Shown one piece after another: positions 1-6,796 of a stretch of DNA of 9,904 nucleotides. Under the pieces are notes generated by a model. It did not search any database. It worked only from the letters and a program-made list of their open reading frames with translations, and was not told where the DNA came from. Positions within the stretch are counted from its first letter, which is position 1; each line of letters opens with the position of its first letter. Origin of the DNA: Thermoplasmatota archaeon. GTDB lineage: Archaea > Thermoplasmatota > Penumbrarchaeia > Penumbrarchaeales > Penumbrarchaeaceae. The DNA is taken from contig JAUVBH010000040.1 of the NCBI GenBank assembly GCA_030591285.1, positions 1-9,904 on the forward strand, in the 5' to 3' direction. Position numbers and translations under genes: made by a program.

Positions 1-36
1 ATTAATTACATCCGATTAATTCTATGATGATCGATG

Positions 37-41
37 AAAAA
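37..41 (-). terminator. Possible T-run terminator after the thiamine operon
   Basis: Read on the minus strand, a run of five T follows the ATPase stop codon by about 15 bases. Archaeal termination uses T-runs without a required hairpin, so this may end the operon transcript. The run is short and the window ends soon after, so a further downstream gene in the operon cannot be excluded. Confidence 0.22.
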
Positions 42-55
42 TGAGGGTCTGGATA

Positions 56-1087
56 TCAATCCCTGTTCCCATAGGCAAAATGGATCACCTCGTCTGGAGA
101 CAGGAACATTGAAACAGCCTGACCTTTCTCTATCTTTACTCTTCCATCAAGTGAAGCTTTCAATATTTGTCCTTTGGTGGACAGTTCGATCTGGATATCT
201 TTTCCCCTGTATTCCATACTCACAACTTTGCAATCTAACTTGATCGGTCCACCCTCCAATTTCAGAGATTCAGGCCTGAGGCCGATATGGTGTGGTATCT
301 CCTTTTTCATTGGGAGGTTGCAGATCGGGGTCTGGATATGGTCTTTAATATTTCCAGATACCTGAAAGATATTGGATACACCCATGAACCTTGCTGTTTC
401 TATCCTCCTTGGGTTCCAGTATATCTGATCTGGTACGCCTTCTTCGTAGATCCTGCCATCTTTAAGGAATCCAACCCTGTCAGAAACAGACACAGCTTCC
501 AACTGGTCATGTGTAACATACAACGCCGTTGTTCCAGATCTCTTGATGATGGACCTGAGCTCCTTTCTTAGCTCCTCCCTCAAGGAAGCATCGAGTGCAG
601 ATAGAGGTTCATCCAATAATAGGAGATCAGGTTTGTAAACAAGAGCTCTTGATAGAGCTACTCTTTGTCGTTCTCCTCCTGAAAGTTCGGAGGGAAACCT
701 TTTTTCATAACCCACCAGACCAACCAATTCCAATACATCTGATACCCTTTTGTTTACATCCCTTGATGGGATATTCCTTGTCCTGAGTCCATAGGCAATA
801 TTGGATCCTACTGACATATGTGGGAAAAGTGCGTACTCCTGAAAAACGATCCCGATGTTCCGTTTATGGACCTTTTCGTCTGTTACGTTCTTACCTTTTA
901 TTCTCACGATCCCCTTTTTTGCTGTAAGGAATCCAGCAGTCAGGTTCAAAGCGGTGGTCTTTCCAGATCCTGAACCCCCCAAAAGTGCATAGATATCTCC
1001 TTCCTGGATATCGAGATCGAGATGATCCAATACTCTCTTTTTCTCACCGGGGTATCTGAATGAAACATCCTTTAGTTCAAGACTCAA
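56..1087 (-). CDS. thiQ: ABC transporter ATP-binding subunit, ThiQ-like (thiamine uptake)
   Basis: Cytoplasmic ATPase that would power thiamine import with the permease and binding protein encoded just upstream. Seen in the 343-residue product: Walker A GGSGSGKT (37-44), Q-loop glutamine in VFQEYALFP (Q83), ABC signature LSGGERQR (135-142), Walker B LLLLDEP (155-161), D-loop SALD and the switch histidine in YVTHD (H193). All catalytic elements are intact. Residues about 260-340 form a TOBE-like C-terminal extension; classical bacterial ThiQ is only about 230 residues and lacks it, so this protein is built like the PotA/FbpC/ModC group. Thiamine as substrate is inferred from the operon. I prefer the TTG start at 1087: it overlaps the permease stop as TTGA and has GGTG seven bases upstream. 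An ATG at 1102 would add five residues but has no good binding site. An iron or other anion importer is the alternative. Confidence 0.88.
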   Translation of the reverse strand: MSLELKDVSFRYPGEKKRVLDHLDLDIQEGDIYALLGGSGSGKTTALNLTAGFLTAKKGIVRIKGKNVTDEKVHKRNIGIVFQEYALFPHMSVGSNIAYGLRTRNIPSRDVNKRVSDVLELVGLVGYEKRFPSELSGGERQRVALSRALVYKPDLLLLDEPLSALDASLREELRKELRSIIKRSGTTALYVTHDQLEAVSVSDRVGFLKDGRIYEEGVPDQIYWNPRRIETARFMGVSNIFQVSGNIKDHIQTPICNLPMKKEIPHHIGLRPESLKLEGGPIKLDCKVVSMEYRGKDIQIELSTKGQILKASLDGRVKIEKGQAVSMFLSPDEVIHFAYGNRD

Positions 1088-2802
1088 TTGTTCACACCCC
1101 ATTTCATGAAGATCCGTTTTATCATCTCTATGGCCAAAAAAGATAGGAAGGTGATCCCCATAAGAATAACAGCAAAAGCGTTCATCGCACCAAAATGTCT
1201 TCCCCCGCCTTCGATCATCCGGTAAAGGAATACCGGCATGGTCATGAAGGCTTCCTTTGATACCATCAATGTTGCTCCAAGTTCACCTATTGAGATCGCG
1301 AATGCAAAAACAGCTGCAACCAATATTCCAGGCATCATCAATGGAAGTTTAACTTTGAAATACGACTCTATGGGCCCCGCTCCCATGGACCTTGAAGCTT
1401 TGATTAGGTTAGGGGGTATGGACCTAAGAGAAGAGTACACTGCCCTAGCACCCAAAGGATAAGCAATGACCGAATGGACCAGCACGACGATGTACCAGGT
1501 ACCTGTTAAATGATATGGACTACCAGAGTATGCTTTGACAAGACCATAACCCAGAGCAACCGAAGATGCTCCGATAGGAAATAGAAGCAACAGATCAAGG
1601 ATCCATTTTCTTTTGAACTTCGAACCATGGAGCATATGGGCAGTAATGATCGATAGAGGAACTGATAATATCATTGTCAGAGACCCGAATAGAAGTGAAT
1701 TGATTATAGCCCCAAGAGGTGAGATGGATATTGTTGGATCGTTCTGTGTCGAAATGACCTGTTCATACCACTCAAGTGTTAAACCACTACCAGAGGTCTC
1801 GGAAACAAGGCTCTCCATCCCAACGGATGTGAGAGGTGCAAAGATGACTAAGAACACGACCAGGATGTAGATAACGATCAATATGGTCGTTATTGAAGTG
1901 GGTCTCCTTCCGGACCATTTGGATACCCCTTCTCCCAAAGCAACATCAGCCCTGCTCCCTTCCTTTGATGAGCTCCAGATATAAACCAAGGTGGCCAATA
2001 GTACGATGATGGATTCAACGATGACCAGGGCCCCACCATGATGTACTTTCAGGCCCTTGAAAAGGGACATCACCTCCACTTCCAAGGTATGGTTCAAACC
2101 CCCAATAACAAGTATAACCCCCAATGACAGCAAGCAAAATGTGAAAACCAATGAAAATGAAGAAAGGAGAGAGTATCTCATCTGAGGTAAGGTCACTGTG
2201 AAAAAGGTCCTTATCCTTCCTGCTCCCATGGATCTTGCGGCATTTTCAAGGCTGGTGTCCATGGTTCCAAACCTGGAATACAGGATCCTCAAAGCAATGG
2301 GAAAATTAAAGAAAATATGAGCGAGGATTATCACCTTTTTTGTGTAAAGGATGTCGACCGGAGGGAGTGTCGTGCCCAGAGATCCGTTGATATCTACGAT
2401 GAAATTATTTATTGTTCCTTGAGCTCCAAAGATCCCTAGGAATCCAACGGCCAGGACCAAGGATGGAAGAACAAATGGAACAGTGCTGGCAGCCATTATC
2501 ATTGACCGGCCAGGAAATTTGTATCTGGAGAGTAAGTAAGCTCCTGGTAAGGCAAGGACCAAGGTTATAACAGCCGATATCAAGGCTTGAGTAAATGTAA
2601 AACCGATAACTTTGAGATAGATCCTATCGGTGACCAGATCGATCAGATACCGAAATGTGAATTGCCCTTCATCGTTCACCACTCCAAATTTCATGATGAG
2701 GAGCAGGGGATACAAACAGAACAAAACCAGAAAGATCATCGGAATGGTGTACCCGATGCTCCGTCTCATCCAGACCCGGATCTTTTTGCCCTGTAGTTCC
2801 AT
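1084..2802 (-). CDS. thiP: ABC transporter permease, fused two-domain ThiP-like (thiamine uptake)
   Basis: Polytopic membrane protein of 572 residues forming the whole translocation channel as one chain. It holds two tandem binding-protein-dependent permease domains, each with about six hydrophobic segments (roughly residues 15-275 and 303-562). Each domain carries an EAA loop for docking the ATPase: NAARSMGAG...VTLP (187-205) and KASRSMGAG...VKLP (468-487). The near-identical SMGAG cores show the internal duplication. This layout is known for ThiP and the FbpB-type iron permeases; ThiP is chosen because of the ThiB-like protein and ThiR next door. The ATG at 2802 is preferred since GGTGA lies seven bases ahead of it. 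A TTG at 2823, overlapping the upstream stop, would add seven residues. The 3' end overlaps the ATPase gene, suggesting coupled translation. Confidence 0.87.
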   Translation of the reverse strand: MELQGKKIRVWMRRSIGYTIPMIFLVLFCLYPLLLIMKFGVVNDEGQFTFRYLIDLVTDRIYLKVIGFTFTQALISAVITLVLALPGAYLLSRYKFPGRSMIMAASTVPFVLPSLVLAVGFLGIFGAQGTINNFIVDINGSLGTTLPPVDILYTKKVIILAHIFFNFPIALRILYSRFGTMDTSLENAARSMGAGRIRTFFTVTLPQMRYSLLSSFSLVFTFCLLSLGVILVIGGLNHTLEVEVMSLFKGLKVHHGGALVIVESIIVLLATLVYIWSSSKEGSRADVALGEGVSKWSGRRPTSITTILIVIYILVVFLVIFAPLTSVGMESLVSETSGSGLTLEWYEQVISTQNDPTISISPLGAIINSLLFGSLTMILSVPLSIITAHMLHGSKFKRKWILDLLLLFPIGASSVALGYGLVKAYSGSPYHLTGTWYIVVLVHSVIAYPLGARAVYSSLRSIPPNLIKASRSMGAGPIESYFKVKLPLMMPGILVAAVFAFAISIGELGATLMVSKEAFMTMPVFLYRMIEGGGRHFGAMNAFAVILMGITFLSFLAIEMIKRIFMKWGVNN

Positions 2803-2819
2803 TATTTGTTCACCGCTGA

Positions 2820-3899
2820 TCAATTGTAGAAAGCTTGTCTCCAGGCTTCATTCCAATCATCATAATTTATCTTGACCTGATGGGTCGTAGGCTCAATATG
2901 AACCTCAGCATCCTGACCATATTCAACGAACAGCTGATCGATCTCGATCCCAGGAACGACAGGTAGCATGTAGTTATTGTAGACCTGAGATTGGAATTCA
3001 TCGGTGAGGATGAAATCCAAGAACTTCTGTGCAAGTTCTCGATTATCTGCACCCTTCACGAGAGCTGCTCCTTCTATCTGCCTATACCCCTGATGATCTG
3101 GAACGACGGTAATGGTATTGTTAGTGCCATACCACATCATTTCATAGGCTGTATCCAAACCGTATGATATCGCAATAGGTGCCTCACCTTCACTCCATTG
3201 AGAATACATGGCATCCCATGAACCCAGAACATGTCCATTTGCGTTATCCGCCAGATCCTCGAAAAATGAAGAATAGTCCTCCCCTGCTGCCGATGCAGCC
3301 CATATCATGAAAGATGAACCAGTCGAAGATGTAGATGGGTCCAGTAGCAACATTTGGCCATCATATTGAGGATCTGCCAGATCAAGGAGGTCTTCTGGAA
3401 CGTCCAGATTCCTTTCATGCATAAGTTCACGGTTGCAAATGATCGCAATATATCCGTAATCGAAGGGGACAACATAGTTCTCCGGATCGAAGTTCATAGT
3501 GGGATCCAGACGGTAAAAGTTCTCGGGTTTGTATGGTTCCAGAAGGTCCATATCAACCGCTTTGAAAAGCATTGAATTGTCCACACCGATCACAATATCA
3601 GCAATTGGATCCTCTTTTTCCATGTTCATTCTACCGAGAACCGTTCCCACATCACCAGGTGTGACAACTGTTACATTAACACCATACTTCTCTTCGAATT
3701 GCGGTATCACCGACGGGCCGAGACCATATGATTGAAAGCTTTCATACGCATAGATCACAAGGTCTTGGTCACCCTCTTCCTCACCTATCTGTTCCAGAAT
3801 ATAGACCACCCCCAGGATCCACAAACCCACGATGGAGATCAGGATAACTATTATGGTAATTGTTTTCCCGGATACCGATCCTCTGATATCATGATCCAT
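2820..3899 (-). CDS. thiB: Thiamine-binding protein of ABC importer, ThiB/TbpA-like, membrane-anchored
   Basis: Extracytoplasmic solute-binding protein of 359 residues, expected to capture thiamine or its phosphates and deliver them to the permease. It follows the E. coli TbpA pattern throughout: VIYAYESFQSYGLGP (48-62) at the mature N-terminus, ADIVIGVDNSML (100-111), VVPFDYGY (143-150), LLDPSTSSTG (185-194), a GSW...SYGLDTAY region (226-252) matching the ligand-contacting tryptophan/tyrosine region of TbpA, and ELAQKFLDFILTDEFQ (288-303). Instead of a lipobox cysteine there is an uncleaved-looking hydrophobic anchor at about 14-35, so the protein is probably tethered to the membrane outer face. 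The ATG at 3899 has GGTGAG four bases upstream and overlaps the regulator gene by 11 bases. Upstream in-frame starts would put a long non-signal extension inside the regulator gene and are rejected. Confidence 0.9.
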   Translation of the reverse strand: MDHDIRGSVSGKTITIIVILISIVGLWILGVVYILEQIGEEEGDQDLVIYAYESFQSYGLGPSVIPQFEEKYGVNVTVVTPGDVGTVLGRMNMEKEDPIADIVIGVDNSMLFKAVDMDLLEPYKPENFYRLDPTMNFDPENYVVPFDYGYIAIICNRELMHERNLDVPEDLLDLADPQYDGQMLLLDPSTSSTGSSFMIWAASAAGEDYSSFFEDLADNANGHVLGSWDAMYSQWSEGEAPIAISYGLDTAYEMMWYGTNNTITVVPDHQGYRQIEGAALVKGADNRELAQKFLDFILTDEFQSQVYNNYMLPVVPGIEIDQLFVEYGQDAEVHIEPTTHQVKINYDDWNEAWRQAFYN

Positions 3900-4785
3900 T
3901 TTTCTCACCAATTTTGTTTTGGATCTCCACGACCATTGAAACAACTTCAAGAGGCGATGTCCCGAAAATGTATAGACAGGGTTCAATTCCAAAATCCCCC
4001 GGGTCGGTAACACATTTAATATCACCAGGTTGGGATCTTTTCAGCATGTCCGTAAGTTCCTCTTTCGCCCTATCCAGGGCCACATGTTCAATTCCTAATT
4101 CGGATAACAGAGACTTCATCTCTTCGCGATAACCGGTACTGATAACTGCTCTAATGTTGGAGTTGCCGGCCATTGCAGATAACAGAGCAGTTGCAAGATG
4201 TTTTGATCCACCAAATTCAACAGGGAGTGGTTCCAGTATCCTTCCATTTCTATCCGGCAATCTGCCTGGAAATGAAGCCACATCCTCGATCTCTTCTGCT
4301 CCTTCAAGCGCATAAGCAATATTGACCTTCAAGGCAGGTATCAGATCAGGAATAGGATGAGAAATAAGGAAACGAACAGCGGTTAAAAGGTCCTCTGAAA
4401 CATTGGCTCGATCTCCAATATTGGACATTGGACCCATACAGGCTCTGCATGGATCCCTTTGGAACCTTTTTCTATATCTATCATCAAGAAATCCTTTGGA
4501 GATCGAGATCTCCATGAGGTTGCAGAATCTTTCTGTGATCTCATCTGGTCCGGCACCAGCCAGGACTGCAACTGTAAGTTCCCTTGATACCCTGTTTACA
4601 ACTGAAGAGATCTCGTTGATGGATAACCTTTCCTCTTTCAGATATCTACTGACCATGGCCTGGGAGGTTCCCAGATATTTCGCAATTTTCTCCTGGGACA
4701 TTCCCTCTGAATAAAGTGACCTTGCCATCTTCCTTCTGACCTCTGGAAGGATCTCCTCAATAACAATGATATGTGGGGGGAGCAT
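3889..4785 (-). CDS. thiR: ThiR-type transcriptional regulator (HTH + ThiN ligand-binding domain)
   Basis: Predicted DNA-binding repressor of 298 residues controlling thiamine genes. An N-terminal helix-turn-helix spans about 17-50 (SQEKIAKYLGTSQAMVSRYL, 30-49). The C-terminal ThiN-like domain (about 135-290) shows NIAYALEGAEEIEDVASFPG (155-174), VEFGGSKH (189-196) and RAVISTGY (212-219). ThiN is the archaeal thiamine phosphate synthase fold. In characterised ThiR proteins it senses thiamine phosphate as corepressor, so transport genes are derepressed when thiamine runs short. A linker CxxC (PCRACMGP, C113/C116) is a further feature. There is no fused ThiD kinase domain, which argues against ThiDN enzymes. 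First gene of the operon, so autoregulation is likely. The start gives the LPP...VLPE-type beginning expected for the family; no Shine-Dalgarno site is seen, and the transcript is probably nearly leaderless. Confidence 0.88.
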   Translation of the reverse strand: MLPPHIIVIEEILPEVRRKMARSLYSEGMSQEKIAKYLGTSQAMVSRYLKEERLSINEISSVVNRVSRELTVAVLAGAGPDEITERFCNLMEISISKGFLDDRYRKRFQRDPCRACMGPMSNIGDRANVSEDLLTAVRFLISHPIPDLIPALKVNIAYALEGAEEIEDVASFPGRLPDRNGRILEPLPVEFGGSKHLATALLSAMAGNSNIRAVISTGYREEMKSLLSELGIEHVALDRAKEELTDMLKRSQPGDIKCVTDPGDFGIEPCLYIFGTSPLEVVSMVVEIQNKIGEKNGS

Positions 4786-4793
4786 ATAATCAA

Positions 4794-4811
4794 GTTATTG
4801 AAAAATATAAC
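4794..4811. promoter_or_regulatory. Candidate ThiR operator, GTTAT-N8-ATAAC inverted repeat
   Basis: Two perfect 5-base arms, GTTAT (4794-4798) and ATAAC (4807-4811), separated by eight bases. They lie between the presumed TATA box and transcript start of the regulator-led operon, where bound protein would block initiation. ThiR sites in other archaea are palindromic with lineage-specific consensus sequences, so a palindrome here is expected. The arms are short and the region is AT-rich, so chance is a real alternative. Assignment to ThiR is inference from position. Confidence 0.35.
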
Positions 4812-4813
4812 CC

Positions 4814-4821
4814 ATATATAT
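4814..4821 (-). promoter_or_regulatory. TATA box of the thiamine transport operon
   Basis: Alternating ATATATAT in the divergent gap. Read on the minus strand its centre is about 33 bases before the regulator's ATG, which would put transcription start near 4792 and leave a 5' leader of only about 7 bases. That fits the lack of a ribosome binding site there. Because the element is symmetric, it could also serve the divergent plus-strand gene at 4903, with a start near 4844. Position and composition are the only evidence. Confidence 0.5.
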
Positions 4822-4902
4822 TCCTTGTCTATCCATCTAAAACCGGGTTGTAACGAGGATGAGTGCAAACATATCAAATAGGTGATTATCTACTGAACCC
4901 CC

Positions 4903-6534
4903 ATGAGCCTCGGTGGCAAGAAGAACTACAAGGTCAGGACGGGGGCCAGGACTGCGTCCAAAGGACTTGAGAAAGAGCTAAAAAGAAAAGCTAAAAGACT
5001 TTCTCAGGATCCTTCATTGGCTCTGCCCCGTTGTACTGTCGATGTTCCATATTTTAAAACACTTAGAAAGAAACTTGATGAGATACAGAAGTTCAGTGAC
5101 AATAAAAAGGCTCTTGAGAAAGCCTCCAAAAAGGGAGATAGACTTGCCCGGGCCTATGCCGCCACCCTTCTACTTCTGCACGAGGAGAAGATATCATATC
5201 TTGCGGTTTTCCGTACTCCTTTTGGGGATGTTGGATATGCACTCAGAGGTTCAACTTCCAGAGAGAAACTAGTAGGGGTCCAGAACTATGACAATCCCCG
5301 GATCAAGATGATGGCCTTCCTTGAAGAGGTCAAGAAGAAAAAACTATTCATGTTCATCACCGAGGATGAGGTCATCTGCACCGGAACCGACCCCTCCCCA
5401 CCAAAAGAGGTTATCGATCCACTTCCAAAAAGACTTGGAAAGGGAATGAAAAGAACAGATGCTCTTATTCATACACCAGATCTCAAACCCAAAATGGTTA
5501 ATTCAAAGGAACCCTGGTCAGAGCCCTATATCATTATTAACTGGGAATCAGCCAAGATCAAAATGGCGAAGACACTCTCATATACACTCCAGAATAAGGA
5601 TAACACCTTCGCAACCTGTGCATCATACATGGCGACAGACAAGATCTCCAACTATTTTTCCGTGGATGTCATAGTAGAACCAAGGTGTGATTCAAAAGGG
5701 AAATGTCCATGCAAACCTCCGGAAAAGACGGAGGAGAAAGAGTCATTCCTGGCACGACTTGGTAAAGTGAAGGAAGCCACTTCAAAAGACCAGTACATGG
5801 AAGGAAAGATGATGGACCACCGCCTCATCGAAAAGGAATTGGACTCATATCATGAAAGATTGACAGAAATGGGAGAGAATGTCTATATCGTCGCAAATAG
5901 GTGTTACGGATCCAACCCAGATTCGGTTATGGCATCACTGAAACTCAACAAGGGTGAAAAAGAAGCCCTCAAAAGCTTTTTCAAACATGCAAAGGGTGCC
6001 TTGATAACACCCGATCCATCTGCGAACAAGATCATGGAACCATTCTGGAAGGACGTTGGAATGGAAGTGCTTTCGGATCTGGTCCAGGATAAAAAGATCG
6101 TCAAACATGTTTTCGATGATTATCCCACTCCCAGATACCAACCCATGACCATTATCCAGGAAGCGAAATACAGGATAGAGGAAAAAAGGGTAAGGAAGGC
6201 CCTCCCAAAACCCAAGTCACCTCCAAGGATGATCGAATTTGCATATGAATGTGCAATAGCCTACCTTGTTAGAAGGGAAGAAGGAGCATCAAAGGTTCTG
6301 GAGCAGTTCACGGGTGAGGATATAAAGCTGAAGGCAGCGAAATTCGCCTTCGTGAAAGGGCTTAATTTAACTAAAAGTTCAGGGTGGAGCTATACAACCC
6401 ATGAAATGGGATATGCTCAAGGTCTTGATGAAATTGTTGTGGGACTTTCCGTGGAAAAACCTGAACCTTTCAAACAGGGCCTGATAGATCTTTGGAAAGC
6501 CACAGGATCGACCAAGGACCTTGACTGGAAATGA
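4903..6534 (+). CDS. Uncharacterised 543-residue soluble archaeal protein
   Basis: I do not recognise the family. The product has no signal peptide or membrane segment and is rich in lysine and glutamate, so it is probably cytoplasmic. The first about 80 residues are strongly basic and helix-prone, suggesting a nucleic-acid or ribosome contact, though this is speculative. Eight cysteines occur at 44, 159, 239, 262, 268, 270, 334 and 450. The C262-x5-C268-x-C270 cluster (RCDSKGKCPCKPP), with C239 nearby, could bind a metal. A charged proline-rich linker (about 271-280) separates two halves; the second contains ANRCYGSNPDS (331-341) and an alpha-helical C-terminus with GWSYTTHEMGYAQGLDE (494-510). 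ATG 4903 follows an in-frame stop only nine bases upstream, so no earlier start exists. A GGTGA lies 17 bases ahead, too far to be convincing. Divergent from the thiamine operon, with no evident link to it. Confidence 0.8.
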   Translation: MSLGGKKNYKVRTGARTASKGLEKELKRKAKRLSQDPSLALPRCTVDVPYFKTLRKKLDEIQKFSDNKKALEKASKKGDRLARAYAATLLLLHEEKISYLAVFRTPFGDVGYALRGSTSREKLVGVQNYDNPRIKMMAFLEEVKKKKLFMFITEDEVICTGTDPSPPKEVIDPLPKRLGKGMKRTDALIHTPDLKPKMVNSKEPWSEPYIIINWESAKIKMAKTLSYTLQNKDNTFATCASYMATDKISNYFSVDVIVEPRCDSKGKCPCKPPEKTEEKESFLARLGKVKEATSKDQYMEGKMMDHRLIEKELDSYHERLTEMGENVYIVANRCYGSNPDSVMASLKLNKGEKEALKSFFKHAKGALITPDPSANKIMEPFWKDVGMEVLSDLVQDKKIVKHVFDDYPTPRYQPMTIIQEAKYRIEEKRVRKALPKPKSPPRMIEFAYECAIAYLVRREEGASKVLEQFTGEDIKLKAAKFAFVKGLNLTKSSGWSYTTHEMGYAQGLDEIVVGLSVEKPEPFKQGLIDLWKATGSTKDLDWK

Positions 6535-6569
6535 TCACCGGTCGGGAATTTATTGGTCTGTTACCAAGC

Positions 6570-6575
6570 TATATA
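6570..6575 (+). promoter_or_regulatory. TATA box upstream of the GC-rich candidate RNA
   Basis: TATATA within CTATATACTTTC. The expected archaeal start, about 26 bases downstream, falls near 6598, which is where the GC-rich block begins. That coincidence is the main argument that the block is transcribed from its own promoter. Confidence 0.4.
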
Positions 6576-6597
6576 CTTTCGTTCTTCAATGATTATA

Positions 6598-6690
6598 CTC
6601 CTCCGGGAGGGCGGGGGTTTCAAACTTAGATCCTGACGATTCGGGGAAGCGTCAGTGGGGATGGCCCGGGAACTCCCACGCTGGTATTTC
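6598..6690 (+). ncRNA. Candidate structured small RNA or structured leader
   Basis: A GC-rich island of roughly 90 bases in an AT-rich gap. It contains a strong hairpin: CTGACG (6633-6638) with CGTCAG (6650-6655), extended inside by TTC/GAA (6640-6642 with 6646-6648) across one A.G mismatch. A second stem TGGG (6656-6659) with CCCA (6675-6678) would stack directly on it. Alternative outer pairings exist: GGGAG (6605-6609) with CTCCC (6673-6677), or CCGGG (6603-6607) with CCCGG (6665-6669). Some exclude each other, so the fold may switch or my pairing may be wrong. A pyrimidine-rich run (TATTTCTT, 6685-6692) could end the transcript. It does not match tRNA, 5S, signal recognition particle RNA, or any riboswitch I recognise. 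Either a free RNA or part of the leader of the ATPase gene. Confidence 0.4.
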
Positions 6691-6718
6691 TTATATAGAA
6701 AGATTTCTTTGAAAATAG

Positions 6719-6725
6719 TTATATA
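6719..6725 (+). promoter_or_regulatory. TATA box, likely promoter of the secretion ATPase gene
   Basis: TTATATA within AGTTATATACAATCC. Transcription would start near 6748, giving a leader of about 49 bases. A second TTATATA at 6691-6697 would start near 6720 and could act in addition. The sequence does not decide between them. Confidence 0.45.
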
Positions 6726-6796
6726 CAATCCAACAGTTATTCGACATATCAGTTCCGATTGAGTTGGAATGTTGTACCGGTCAGGGGGTAGGAAGT

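Larger units (their letters stand above)
6535..6796. other. 262-base intergenic region with GC-rich block and three TATA-like elements
   Basis: Longest non-coding stretch in the window. It holds, in order: an AT-rich start with a TATA element at 6570-6575, a GC-rich structured block at about 6598-6690, TATA elements at 6691-6697 and 6719-6725, and a roughly 70-base stretch leading to the ATPase start at 6797. No open reading frame of useful length was found in it. The GC-rich block contrasts sharply with the AT-rich sequence on both sides. Confidence 0.7.

Noticed and set aside
3900..4025. Upstream extension of the binding-protein gene (42 extra residues)
   Set aside because: It lies wholly inside the regulator gene and would bury the membrane anchor internally; ATG 3899 has GGTGAG at the right spacing.
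4786..4902. TPP riboswitch ahead of the thiamine operon
   Set aside because: The gap is short, the predicted leader is only about 7 bases, and neither strand carries the conserved CTGAGA/ACCTGA elements.
6605..6617. G-quadruplex (GGG A GGG C GGGGG)
   Set aside because: Only three adjacent G-runs; a fourth would need a loop of more than 20 bases, so a stable quadruplex is unlikely.
6605..6677. tRNA-sized element (GGGAG ... CTCCC, 73 bases)
   Set aside because: Only five acceptor pairs form. There is no T-loop TTCRA in the right place on either strand, no plausible anticodon arm (the central hairpin has an 11-base loop before the inner pairs), and no cloverleaf.
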